From Sinotaia quadrata (Eukaryota; Mollusca; Gastropoda; Architaenioglossa; Viviparidae), in NCBI GenBank assembly GCA_028829895.1, contig CM054179.1, forward strand, positions 54,907,391 through 54,971,390: 64,000 bases of DNA, written 5' to 3'. This document shows positions 1-10,914 of this stretch, piece after piece; the first letter of the stretch is position 1; the number at the start of each line of letters is the position of its first letter. A program made the translations under genes and the position numbers. A model generated the notes under the pieces. The model ran no database searches. It worked only from the letters and a program-made list of their open reading frames with translations, and was not told the origin of the DNA.

Positions 1-1751
1 CATTTTTCCCAAACACGGGAGTCCAATGCACATTCTTTTTTAACAATTGCAGTGAAACTTTCATTGAATATAGTTTTTACACATCCAAATGAAGTAAAGA
101 ATCACTGTTTATTTTCCATATATGCCAACACAGGAGCAAAATGCACATTTTATTTTAACTATTTCAGTGAAAATTCCATTGAATATAGTTTATACTTCCA
201 AGTGAAATAAAGAAACACTGTTTGTTTTCCATATATCAAACAGGAGTCCAATGCACACTTTTGAAAACAATTTAAGTGAATAGAAAGAAACTTTTTCCCC
301 AACATGTCCATTTGTTTGGTAAGATTAGTAATAGATATAATCAAATCTGACTAATAAAATGTAAGCCACAGACTGGTTGAAACCAGTAGATCACAAATCC
401 AGGTGCAGAACATTTTGTAATATAGGTCTTTATCAGTACAATTTAGAAATGTATTATTTTGATAAAATCTGTTTGGTACAATGACTACTAAGATAAATTG
501 TCAGGCAAGAATAAAAGTACTGAATGTGTGTTTGATTTCCTCATGAGTAAAAGAAAACAATGAAGAAGTATGAAATAATGTAAATACACTGAAGAAGACA
601 TATGCAGGTAAAAAATTGTAAATGAACAATAAATAAATTTAAAATATGATGTTGCTCAATTATATGTGTTAAAAAGTATAAAAATAAATGTTCAAACAAA
701 CTGCTGATGTAATACTTAGAAGAAAATAACGAAGAATCAATGTGATTTTCTGAATTCAGTCTCTGGTCACGCATGCTATTGTCTGAGAAGACTTTAGAAA
801 AAATATTATGAATGTAAATTTGATCATTTGAAAAATAATGATCAATAATAGATTTCTAATCTATCCTTTGAAAATGATAAGCCTCACAACTTGATAAATT
901 CCGCTTACAACAGTACCAAGACACTGATCAATTCGAGATTTCTCAGTATTTTTTGGATCTATCAGTAATGCAGCAGCATATATGTATTCATATATTCGAC
1001 AATTTGTTGCACTATATTCTCAGGAAAAGATGCTTGAAAAATATCGAATTCTGTACAATCTTTTGCCAGTGAGATTTGCACTTCGCTATTTCCAGCAAAG
1101 AGCATGCGGTGTTGAGTGTGCCGAATCAAATGCCTCACACCACATCACGCCACGTCATTTTGATTTTGATTTTGATTTGGACATGCTGCAACATCACTGA
1201 TATAAATTTGGGGTAAATCCCTTGTGACCAAAAATATTAATCTTCTGACAAATTATTAGAAATATCAGAGTCAGCAGTTGAATGACAGCCAGTAAATGAA
1301 GCTGAATGCCCGTTTCGATGAAGACACCATAACTTGTCTCAATGAATGAAGGCAACAGAAAAACAAAAATTAAAAAAAAAGAAAGCTTTTAGATCAAATG
1401 AACAGTCTAATTCTAACTGTCCAATTGTAGAAGTGATAACATGTGCCTGCTAAGGGAAATACACACTTGTTTGATCCTGATTAGCTTAGTTGACATCTAA
1501 GAAAATGCATGCACTGTACCAGGCAACAGGTTAACTTGATTCCTCACCATTTGGCTGTCTCATTCTCCATTTATTTGCTTTTATAAATTCTCGCAATTCT
1601 TTATTCAATATATATTTGGTTTAGCAATCTGCGAAAAACTGGATGATCTTTTAATGTCAAATAGCCTGACTTGAATGAAAAAATGCTATTATTCTAATAT
1701 ACATGACTACAAGAAAAGAATCGATGGAGTGTGTGTATATTGTATACTTGC
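1..1751 (-). other. GIGYF intron (after third coding exon); no further exon seen
   Basis: No reading frame on the minus strand resembles GIGYF here. Positions 1-265 hold about 2.4 tandem copies of a diverged unit of roughly 110-117 bp, marked by CCAATGCACA and TTGAATATAGTTT. The rest is A+T-rich with no recognised feature. Confidence 0.6.
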
Positions 1752-1863
1752 CTCTTCCTCTACCACGATCTACACTTGTCCCTCTGCCACCTCTGATGGG
1801 TGGTGCAGCACCCCTACCTGTGCGGATTACTACTGTACTGTTTACACCTTGTGACATGATTCT
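1752..1863 (-). CDS. GIGYF: GIGYF third coding exon, RG-rich
   Basis: The acceptor TTTGTTTCAG ends at 1864. The exon reads RIMSQGVNSTVVIRTGRG and then an Arg/Gly-rich stretch, matching the family region just after the SEEEQ motif. The best donor is AG|GCAAGT at 1751 (a GC-AG intron, phase 1). The alternative GT donor at 1747 (GTATAC) is a poor match. The following exon is outside the window. Confidence 0.8.
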
Positions 1864-4800
1864 CTGAAACAAAATATCAGTTAATAGCTTTTATGCTTAT
1901 ATTTTTTTCTTCTAGACAGTTTTTAAAAGTCAGTATTTAGGCAACTTTATTAACAGATAAAATAAGGAGAAATGTTACAATATATTATATATTATATAAC
2001 TTCTAGTGGTACTCAATATGCACATGAAAGATAGATACATATAAGTGAGAATGTTGTTCAAAATACAAATTGTATATATGATACATCTGCTAAACATTAG
2101 ACTGCCGGAAACTAAAGGTTAATTCATTCAGCCAAAACCCTGATATAAGCAAACTTGATAAAACTAATTACATCTCAGTAGTGTGATAATCGAAACAATG
2201 AATATGTGATGCTGTCTGTGAAAACCCGGCTACAGTTGCTAAAATTAATTTTGTGCTACAGCCATTTGTAGTCGTTTACTCCCCTTTGATAGTCCAGGGA
2301 GGTATGTAATTTTTTTTTAAAAAATGTATAGTAAAAAAACTGACAAAAATTAAATTAAAAAAAAATAAAAATGAGATTCTGAACTTTAATAAATTATAAA
2401 AACCCACTTTTGAATATTTCCACTTTAGCGCTACAGCCATTTGTAGTCGCTTACTCCCCTTTGATAGTCCAGGAAGGTATTTACTTTAAAAAATAGTATA
2501 GTGAAAAAAACTGACATAAATTAAAATGTATTTTGTTAAAAAATAAACAAGATTCAGAACTTTAACAAATTACAAAAAAGCCAGTTTTGAATTTTTTTCA
2601 CTTTAGCCGGGTTTTTCCCAACAGCATTAAATGTTTATTAAAAGGTGAGTGTGTTTATAAACCTAAGTTAAATATACATGAAATTACACTATACTGAAAA
2701 GGAATTAAACTCATTTTGCAAAGTAATGCTTGTGAATACACTGCTAATTGAATTTTAGTAAAGTTTTAAATGCATTGTGAGAAAGTATAATATTTAAATC
2801 ATAGATATATGATATATATATATATATATATAAGCAAATATTTACAAAGAGATAATCTGTTCTTTATCTTGAGAGCTCTTAGAGTCATCACTGATTTTTT
2901 TCTGTTGCTGCTTGCGGCAACATTACTATAAACTTATATCAGACCAAATGTCAAGAAATGAGAGTCAATTTCTTTACTAGATTAAAGAGAAAAGAATATT
3001 CTTTCACACTTGCAATATGTGTAAATCTGACTCTTTAAGTCAACATAACAAATGTGATGTTGGATAGCATCTTTTTACTGTGCAAGTGTTAAGATTATTT
3101 CTGCATTATAATAGAAGCTAAAATATGACCTAATCAAACAAGGGTATGACATGAAAACAAATCTTAATGTTCTGGGAAAGGTGAAATATATTTTTAGAAT
3201 TTTGTGAAGGTGAATTGAAGTCAGTATTTTCCACACCAAAAAACTGAAACTAAAAACTCTATAATATTCAACAAAAGCACACCTGTTCTTCTTCTGATAA
3301 TGACACTAAAGTCATTGGCTTCTGTGTTTCCTCTACAAATATTAAAGGGAAGGAACGCAAATGCTCAGGAGGTTCATATGGCTCTTGATAAAATGCAAGC
3401 ATTTCTTCTCGCCCATAGCGGTAATCAGCAAGCTTGAACTTGCTTGAAGGTGCTGGTGGTGCAGGAATGGTGGATGGCCCATCAGACAATGCACGCAACC
3501 TATTATTAAAAAAAATTAATAAAATACTGACACTTAAGCTTAAACTGAAAAATTAGCAGTCACATACAAACATATTCTAATTATATAGTGATTTTATGCT
3601 CCTGAACAATATAAATTATAATGCAAAACAATTTAAAGTGAGCAACGGAACAAAATATTTAACGTTTCTTTAATCTTAAGCTATTGTATGTAATATTTAA
3701 TACTGAAATAATATAAAGGATTTATTTTCCCAAAGGTGTAAATCAAATCTCCATTCTTAATATATAACTTATAATGGACAAATTTACTCATTTCTCTGTT
3801 CTAAATTTAGCTGTTTCAAAAACACATCATTTTTATAATGAGACATTTCAAAGTGGAATCAATATGAGCATTATCAATGTGCACTCATAATGTACATGAA
3901 AGAAAATCTTTCTGACGATTCTAATAAAATGGATGTCTCATCTATATATCTGCTTTATAAGAAGACCATAGTATCAATATATAATAATGTTAGACTGCAC
4001 GCGACTCTCTATTATAACTAATTTAACAGAGAATGTGGGTCTTAAACTGGTAATTAAATCAGACTGAGTATGTTTAACTTTAAGCAATGAGGCCGTACAA
4101 TTATCTTAGCAGCAATTTCAACTTCTGAGGTGTCATTTGTCATACATATGTAAGTTTTAATATGACTGAGGGTGAGGAGTGAGGGCTACATGATAAGCAT
4201 CACTATTCTACCAAAGACATCCAGTGAGAGTTCAGTTTGAAGTAAAAAATTCAAAGAAATCCTTCAATGCCTGCTTTGAGATTGATTAATAATTAATTTT
4301 TCAATGGGTAAAATAACATTGCAAAGCCTCTTAAAAAAATTCAGCCATATTTGTATGTTGGATACTACTTATGTGGAGAATCTGAACTATATTGTTATTC
4401 ATTTCTTCATTTTGAGGACCTTCAAAGTGAGATATTTGTACAATTTCATTTTTGAGCTTAAAAATTTGCGAAAAATTAATATTGAAAAATTCGTAAATTT
4501 GGTTATAATTGAGGTACAAACTTGATTTTAGTATCATTGAAATCAGCAGAAAAAATTCTATCTGTTTATATACTTTTAAAGTATTAGTAATGATTTTGAA
4601 AAATATTTTGGAATACCTAATTATAGTAGGAAGCAGCATCAAAAAATAAATAATAAAATCAAGTATTCAGTTTTGTTATTTTCATTTAAAACTTTTTAAA
4701 ACATGAACAGTTAAAAAAAAAAATTGTGAAGCTATCTCATTTGGTTCCAGAGATATGCTATTTTTAAGTTTTAAAAAATGGCAGCAGCGAAAAAAATGGT

Positions 4801-7741
4801 TATTTCGACCATTTTTAGGCTTGCTAAAACTAACTAAAATCTAAAATGCAGTTATGAAAGTTTGATACTTTATTCCTTTCTACCTGCAGATAACAAAATG
4901 CATGGTTGTAACTTTCTATATGATGAAATAACAAAATGCTTAGCTGCAGAAGTTAATAAAAAACTATCATCAGGATAGTTAGAAATAACACGATTGATGA
5001 AGTCTGACAGCTTATCTGATTCATTAATTGAAATATATTATCGAAACTGTTCATTTATGTTAAAATGTATATAAAGAATATGCCCATTTTTTTTCCAGAA
5101 TGTTATTCTCATTTGATTTATGTACAGGTTGGCCCAAACTTTGTAAAATCATCAAAATGACTGATGACGGCACTTTTACACATATTTTGCACAAAACATG
5201 GCCATAACATTTGAACCATTTGCATGATCATCATGAAATTTTACAGTGTGATAAATATTACTTTGCTCATTATTATTTATTAAAAAAATTTCTACACTTT
5301 TATGCACTAACAGTAAATTTATGCATTAAAAATGTATACAAAAATTGCGCAATTACACAGAATTAGTAAACATTTTTTCATATCATGTCAAAAGCTTGAG
5401 TTTTGATCTCTTTGTTTGCTCTATTACCAAACAAAATTAGTTATTGTCATATTTTACTTACAAAAGTTAATCATAAAAATGTTAAGATATTAAATAGTAG
5501 GTAGCAGCACAGTAGTAAGCCAGCAATAATCAATATATAAAAGTGCAAAATTTCATTACTTTTCATTCTCAACATCCAAAGCATTCTTTAATTCAAAATC
5601 ATTCAAAACATTCAAAATCAAGTTTAATGTTTCTATTTCTTATGTATATCTTGCTTGTATGTAGAAAATACATGGATTGAATAAAGTTGATAATTATTCA
5701 CCTATGTTGAATTTTATCCCGCAGACTTACAAGACAGAATGTGTGTTTTGACATACAGTGTTTTTTACCTTGACTTGTTCAATGTGTGCCACACACAAAC
5801 ACATTACACACATATATTTGGTATAAAAAAAAAGATAATTAAATGCTGCATCCACTGCTATGAAGTTTGGCTTGGTTTATTCTGTACACATTTAACAAAT
5901 GAATTTTAAACAAAAGTTGGCAAGTAATCTGCAATTTCCTTCATTAAAAAAATGGTCAAAAGTACACCATTACTAGGCTTGAATACAAATCTTTGCACTT
6001 TATTTTGTGCAATTTAATGTGTAATAAAGAGAAGACTTCAAGGGGTAGGGATGGACAAAAGTTAGAAAAAAAAATCTATATGGATTAGGCCAGTCATACC
6101 TACTGTACATACACTAAAGTTGAACTTTAACTAAGCCAGTGCTTGTACAATTAAAATAATTTCATTTTTTTTTTTATATTTTAAAAAAAAACAAACTATA
6201 TTTAGATGTTAAATAGGCCTAATTATTTAGACAATTGTAAAAACTGTGGAACGTCAAGCTTAGAAGAGAAAGTAGCATCTTTGCAACATGTAAATACTGA
6301 TAGGCCTAATCTTCCTTATAATTAAAATAATTTCAGCTTTCTTACTTTTCTGAAATAAACTATATTTGCACTATACTTAAACTGTTGAGATTTTAAGTAG
6401 GCCTAATTATTTAAACAGAGAAATCAAACTATGAAACATCGACGTTAGAACAATAGAAGTGAAAGTAGCGTCTTCGCAATATATAAACACTGATAATCTC
6501 CCTTGATTTTTGTAGTGACCTAATTCAACATTGATTTATGAATGAACCAAGTGACATCCAATATCTATAAAATTAAAATGAAATAATAACACTGCCTAAT
6601 TTGTAATTCATCTGTCTTATCTTCGTAAAACTTAGTATATTTTCTATATTTCATGTCAAATGCGATATGCTTGTTCGCTCCCGATTCGAGGTTGTAAGCA
6701 TGTGACAGACCCACTAATTTCGAAAGAAAAAACTGCTAATCATACTAAACTACATAATAAAACTATAACCCATTTAAAGAATAGCAACTAAAGTACTTAT
6801 CCAAATCAATAATGCAGTATTAAATTTAGTGTAAACTTAGCGATTTCACTTTGGAATTTGCTTAAGGAAGCACGCTCGTTACAATGTTGGAAGCCATTGT
6901 TGTAAGACTGATCGTTTTTAGTTTGCTAGGTTTGATTGGATTGCTTGTGTCCCACAACAATGGATACATTAACCCCATACCTCATTCGAAATGGTATGGA
7001 AAGACCTTTCATTCCAGCCTAGTAATTGTGTACTTTTGACCATTTTTTTTACGAAGAAAATTGAAATTTCTTGCAGAAGTTTGCTTTAAAACTAATTTTT
7101 AAAACATATACAGGAAAATCACACACCAAAAAATAGCGCAATTGATGCAACATTTAATTATCTTCAATTTGATACCAATATATGTGTGTAGTGTGTTTGT
7201 GGGATTTAAGCAAAGGTAAGAAACAAGGTATATCAAAATGCGCATTCTGCTAAGTCACGTACATCTGAAACTCGATTCAATCAGCGTAGTTTCCACATAC
7301 AAACAAGACATACAAATTTACAATCATAAGAAAACAGAAATATTAAGCTTGATTTTGAATGTTTGTTTGAATTCTTTGGTTGTTGAGAAATCAGTGAATG
7401 AAAAGTAACAAAAAATGTGCACTTTTACAAAAGCATAGCGGCTGGTGGGCGACTGTGCTGCTACCTAATTAAAGTTAATAAACATTCTATTTAAATTTTT
7501 TATTTCTAATATATCTCTTCCAATTCATACTGTTTACTCAGTTTAATTCCTGAAATGATTTGATATTGTTGTAATAAGACTTTAGTAATTTTTCCAAATA
7601 TTCTAAGTTCGATAAGAAAAACAACCAAAGGAATACAAAACAAAAAACAAAATTAAATAAAAAATACTCAAAATACACAGCATTAAATAAAATAAATGAA
7701 AATGCTTACCACTCTGGCCCAAATTTCATTGTATCTGCCAT
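1752..7741 (-). CDS. GIGYF: GIGYF-family GYF-domain protein, 5' coding part (3 exons; continues beyond left edge)
   Basis: Homologue of GIGYF1/2, the cytoplasmic adaptor that pairs with the cap-binding protein 4EHP (EIF4E2) to repress translation of target mRNAs. Seen: three minus-strand coding exons, 7741-7710, 3499-3283 and 1863-1752, joined in phases 2, 0 and then 1. The predicted N-terminus is MADTMKFGPEW followed by LRALSDG, the usual start of the family. Residues 37-45 read YRYGREEML, matching the YxYxxxxL 4EHP-binding motif. An RG-rich stretch follows (GRGAAPPIRGGRG, then RGRGRG). The GYF domain itself should lie in exons left of position 1. The start ATG is the first in its exon, and a 5'UTR portion runs up to an acceptor at 7773. 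The third exon ends best at a GC donor. Family assignment is confident; GIGYF1 versus GIGYF2 is not meaningful for an invertebrate single copy. Confidence 0.9.
2209..2627. mobile_element. MITE-like element with terminal inverted repeats and an internal tandem duplication
   Basis: In the GIGYF intron 1864-3282. The outer ends ATGCTGT (2209-2215) and ACAGCAT (2621-2627) and the inner AAAACCCGGCTA (2221-2232) and TAGCCGGGTTTT (2604-2615) are perfect inverse complements. Between them lie two direct copies of about 177 bp (2253-2429 and 2431-2607), each starting GCTACAGCCATTTGTAGTCG. There is no coding capacity. A clear target-site duplication was not found. Confidence 0.6.
3283..3499 (-). CDS. 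GIGYF: GIGYF second coding exon with 4EHP-binding motif
   Basis: 217 nt, one base of Trp plus 72 codons. It encodes LRALSDG, a Pro/Ala/Ser linker, KLADYRYGREEML and a tail ending LVSLSEEEQ. The acceptor is AATAATAG just above 3499 and the donor is CAG|GTGTGC at 3282. The YRYGREEML block is the most conserved part of the family N-terminus. Confidence 0.9.
4312..4620 (-). mobile_element. Truncated copy of the TAGGTATTCC inverted-repeat family
   Basis: Reading the minus strand from 4620, the sequence starts TTAGGTATTCCAAAAT and runs closely parallel to plus-strand 45044-45358 (shared blocks include CTGATTTCAATGATACTAAA and GAGGCTTTGCAATGTTATTT). Similarity stops near 4312. It is a second copy of the left end of the 2.94 kb element at 45 kb. 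Confidence 0.65.
5498..7467. mobile_element. Foldback element: 1.97 kb with inverted arms of about 460-490 bp
   Basis: The ends are perfect inverse complements over 16 bp: TAGGTAGCAGCACAGT (5498-5513) and ACTGTGCTGCTACCTA (7452-7467). The arms continue to pair, with gaps, to about 5986 and 7010; matched blocks include TTACTTTTCATTC, CATTCAAAATCAAG, AAGATAATTAAATG and AATGGTCAAAAGTACAC. The core of about 1 kb carries its own imperfect direct repeat (AGTAGGCCTAATTATTT-type blocks near 6215 and 6398) and no transposase frame. ATTAAA occurs at 5489-5494 and 7468-7473, a possible 6-bp target duplication, though three extra bases separate it from the left end. Superfamily not assigned. Confidence 0.7.
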
Positions 7742-7772
7742 TGTAATGAATAATGTTTCGAAGTCCGACTAT
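7710..7772 (-). CDS. GIGYF: GIGYF first coding exon (5'UTR tail plus residues 1-10 and part of W11)
   Basis: On the minus strand the acceptor TTTTCAG ends at 7773, a short untranslated stretch follows, and the ATG is at 7741. It encodes MADTMKFGPE plus the first two bases of a Trp codon, then the donor GTAAGC begins at 7709. The phase matches the G at 3499, which completes TGG. This short exon is what fixes the real N-terminus; the Met at 3498-3496 that a naive reading would choose is not a codon in the spliced frame start context. Confidence 0.85.
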
Positions 7773-9899
7773 CTGAAAACAAGTTAAATAAGCTTGATTA
7801 AGTGAACAAGAATTGTCGAAATATTTATTTTTACAATTAAAAATATTATTCAATCTGAACTTTTCAACTGCCTGTAAGATATATTCCTAACAATTCTGCA
7901 TTTGATTATGTAAACTAGTGCTTCTAATTTATCATATAAAAAAAAAACAGTGATCAGGAATTATAATATATCAAGAGTAGTAATGTACAACATCAAGTAT
8001 GAAATGCTGACTGGTGCTATACCACTTGTAATGATTTGGCTCAGATTAACCTCTTCAAATTTTATAGTTTATTAGTATATATGTTCTACAAAATCTGTAT
8101 AGAGTTACGGTTGTGTAAAGAGAAGTATGACAGCAAAGATCTGTCAAGTTCTAAATTTATATACAGTAATAATTAATGTAACAGTTTACTTCTTATCTTT
8201 ATTTTCTTTTGTATAACATAACACCTATAATATATTGCTAAATTGTTTAAAACTAAAACATAAACCAAAAAAAACCACTGATGACAAATAATTTTGTAAC
8301 AGACTTCAGATAAATCTTTTTCAACAAAATCTCAAGTTTATTTCTTTAAAGTACTCAGAGTTTACATTCAAGTATATATTAAGTTTAATAATACTACTAA
8401 AGTACAAGTTCTACTAATAATACTACAATTACTAGTACTAATAAATACTAGTCAGACTAAAAAATATATGAGAGATTCAAAAATCAACATTAAGCATTTG
8501 TTTATCAGTTAAGCTATTTCAAATTATATTTATTTACAGAATTATAAAGATGTATATGTCTGATGAGTGTGATTATGCACAGGCCCAAATCTTCACACAC
8601 AAATAAATAGAATTTATTAAATGAGTAAAGACTTTGCTTTTTAGTATTTTATAAATTACTTATGTCTTGGACTTTTTATATTCTAAACTGTCAAAACAGT
8701 GCACATATAAGTTTGGTTCAAATTAAAAATAATTACATAGTATTATTTAAGCTTTCCTTGCAATCTTACGGAACACCTTGTAAATATTTTCATTAGTTTA
8801 AAAAAAATAAAAATACACACTTGATTTATGCTGAAGAATACTCCCCCCCCCCCCCCTAGAAAATAATTACATAACAAAATATATGCATTTACTTAAAGAT
8901 CTCATGTCCAATCAAATAGATTTGTAAAGTGATAAAAACTTTCAACTTAAAACAGTTCCTATGTTTTGAGACTTTGAAAATTTATTATTTTTGTCTGACA
9001 ATGAAGTAGACTGCAGTAAATTCCTTGCATCTTTATTTTATGTGTATGCTGGTTAGCATATTTAAAAGCATTAGTGTATAAAGCCACCCATTGATTAAAC
9101 GATGGATCTGTGTGAATAGTATACTATATTATGGGACATTTCAATTTACTGCTTTTAGATAAGCATTTGAAAAACAAAAATAACTTTACTAAATTATAAG
9201 TAGGACTGGTGAATGAATTTATTTTGTGTTCGTCATCATAAGAAATGCATTTCTGTCTTAATCGCAACTTTGTTGCTTACTGTTAAGTATTAACTATTAG
9301 CATTATTAACTTCTTTTGATTTCGGGCCTACTTGTTTGGAAAACACGTTTCAAATAAAAATCAGTAAAGACTAAATTACAAATGTGTATTTACTATTAGA
9401 AAAGGGGAAGAAAATGGTGGTTAATATACTTTACAAAGAATTTCATATTTCTGGTATAGTTGTCAGCTTCTCTCAAAATTATGCTAAGTACACACAGATA
9501 CAAGAGCTATACGGTGCACAATGTTTTTTTTTTTTATTTTTCATATTCGTTTATAGTACTAAGAGTTCTGCTGAATTTGCCCTCAAAATAAACTCAAACA
9601 AAACAAGTAAAAAGAAATTAAAGTACCGATAAAAATAATGTAAAGTCTTCATTAATATTAAATAATTTGCATATCACAATCCTGCATTTTACATAATGTT
9701 ATATGTAATTCTAAAAATATGAATGACCCGTTCTATCAAGCAGTACAGTACTTGTAAGCAATGCGCTTCATATCAAAACAAACTAGTTTTCCAGCTGTCA
9801 AGATTTTAAAGCGCGATTCTGATTCTCAGGCGATCAAAAGTAAATATTAAATATCTTAGGGTTGTATATTTGAAACTGTACTTCTCAATTCAAGCGCTT
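7773..9899 (-). other. Probable GIGYF 5'UTR intron
   Basis: Between the acceptor at 7773 and the promoter region. It is A+T-rich with a poly(C) run (8843-8856) and short poly(T) runs; no exon or element recognised. Confidence 0.5.
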
Positions 9900-10149
9900 G
9901 GAAATTGTAAACTGCTGATAACCCACTAAATACGTCACAGTAGCACACGACAGCACACACAACCAAGATGGCCGTAGTACAACATAAGTCACGTGACACG
10001 AAAGACACTAGGTCTACGGAACCGGAAGTAGTATTCCAGACTCCCTTCAAGCTTGGTTAGCGACTGTTAAAACGTATCAGAGTGATACAACACAACACAC
10101 AGACATTAATACACTTTGATAGGTTTACACAATTTATTTTCATCAGAAA
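9900..10149. promoter_or_regulatory. Divergent promoter region between GIGYF and the JmjC gene
   Basis: This stretch is less A+T-rich than its surroundings and carries promoter-type motifs within about 100 bp: TACGTCAC (CRE-like, 9931-9938), CCAAGATGGCCG (YY1-like, about 9963-9974), GTCACGTGAC (E-box/CLEAR-type palindrome, 9988-9997) and CCGGAAGT (ETS, 10022-10029). GIGYF runs left and the JmjC gene runs right from here. A good donor CAGAAA|GTGAGT at 10150 and an acceptor TTGTTGCAG ending at 10540 suggest that the plus-strand transcript has a 5'UTR exon ending at 10149. The first untranslated exon of GIGYF was not located. The motifs are seen; their use as a bidirectional promoter is inference. 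Confidence 0.55.
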
Positions 10150-10567
10150 GTGAGTTTTTTATATTTCAGCAAAATCGTATTTCTTGTAATACCTCAAACG
10201 AGCAGATGAATATTTAATCTTTGAATTGATCTATTAACAGTTGACTACCGGTAATCGAGCATCTTTGCACGTATGTACCATAGTAAAACAAGAACTACAT
10301 TAATGTCTACTCAGCAGAATTTATTTTTCCAATTCCTTTCTTAAATTCTGTTAATGCATTTCTCATTTAATAAAATACACTATGCGTAACAAATCTATAA
10401 ATTCTAATCGATTGAAGCCAGTATATATAATCTGCAGAAGTGTTAAGGTCATTCTTTTATTTACTGTTATAGCCACATAGTTAAACAAAACATGATCGAT
10501 GCAGATTTTTAAATAATTAATTATTTACAATTTGTTGCAGAATATATTGTTTTTTTTTTGACAATAT

Positions 10568-10914
10568 ATGATGGTTGTTGACAACATGAAATACACATCT
10601 CGTGCCAAACGGAGTTGGAAGAATGCTTATGGCCAAAGTTGGGTGGCTCTTTTTTCTTGGGCAGCACTTCTGTCCATGATAATTACAGTGACAGTTTCTA
10701 TTCTGTGGGAAAGTTTTTCCAAGACTCAAAAAGATAAACCCCTGAAAAACAAAACTTATAAATACCCCACATACGTTTTTGATTTCAAAATTGCTATGGC
10801 AGAGAGGAAGAAAGCATTTGAAGACTATGCGTCACCTTCTTCAAGCATAGACTATATAGAGCGACGTAGTGGACTCAGCCTACAGGAGTTTTGGGATTTA
10901 TATGATGCAAAGTG
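10568..10914 (+). CDS. JmjC gene coding exon 1 (transmembrane anchor, linker)
   Basis: Encodes residues 1-115 plus two bases of a Trp codon: a basic N-terminus, the transmembrane segment, a Lys-rich stem, then YVFDFKIAMAERKKAFEDY and LSLQEFWDLYDAK. The donor TG|GTAAAG is at 10915. The reading frame appears to continue to TAA at 10918, but splicing to 16658 restores TGG and the JmjC frame. The 5' splice acceptor at 10540 places a 5'UTR exon upstream. Confidence 0.85.

Larger units (their letters stand above)
3500..7709 (-). other. GIGYF intron 1 of the coding region
   Basis: 4.2 kb between coding exons 1 and 2, made largely of repeats: a partial inverted-repeat-element end (4312-4620) and a foldback element (5498-7467), described separately. 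The rest is A+T-rich with nothing recognised. Confidence 0.7.

Noticed and set aside
982..1200. Plus-strand 72-codon frame opposite the GIGYF intron
   Set aside because: No domain, no splice partners; its tail is a (GATTTT)n low-complexity run.
5124..5200. Possible mariner-type end (ACAGGTTGGCCCAAACTTTG)
   Set aside because: It resembles a mariner terminal repeat, but no partner end or transposase fragment was found nearby.
6655..6720. tRNA-like SINE head in the foldback core (CCCGATTCGAGGTTG)
   Set aside because: It looks vaguely like a B box, but no A box or cloverleaf can be formed on either strand.
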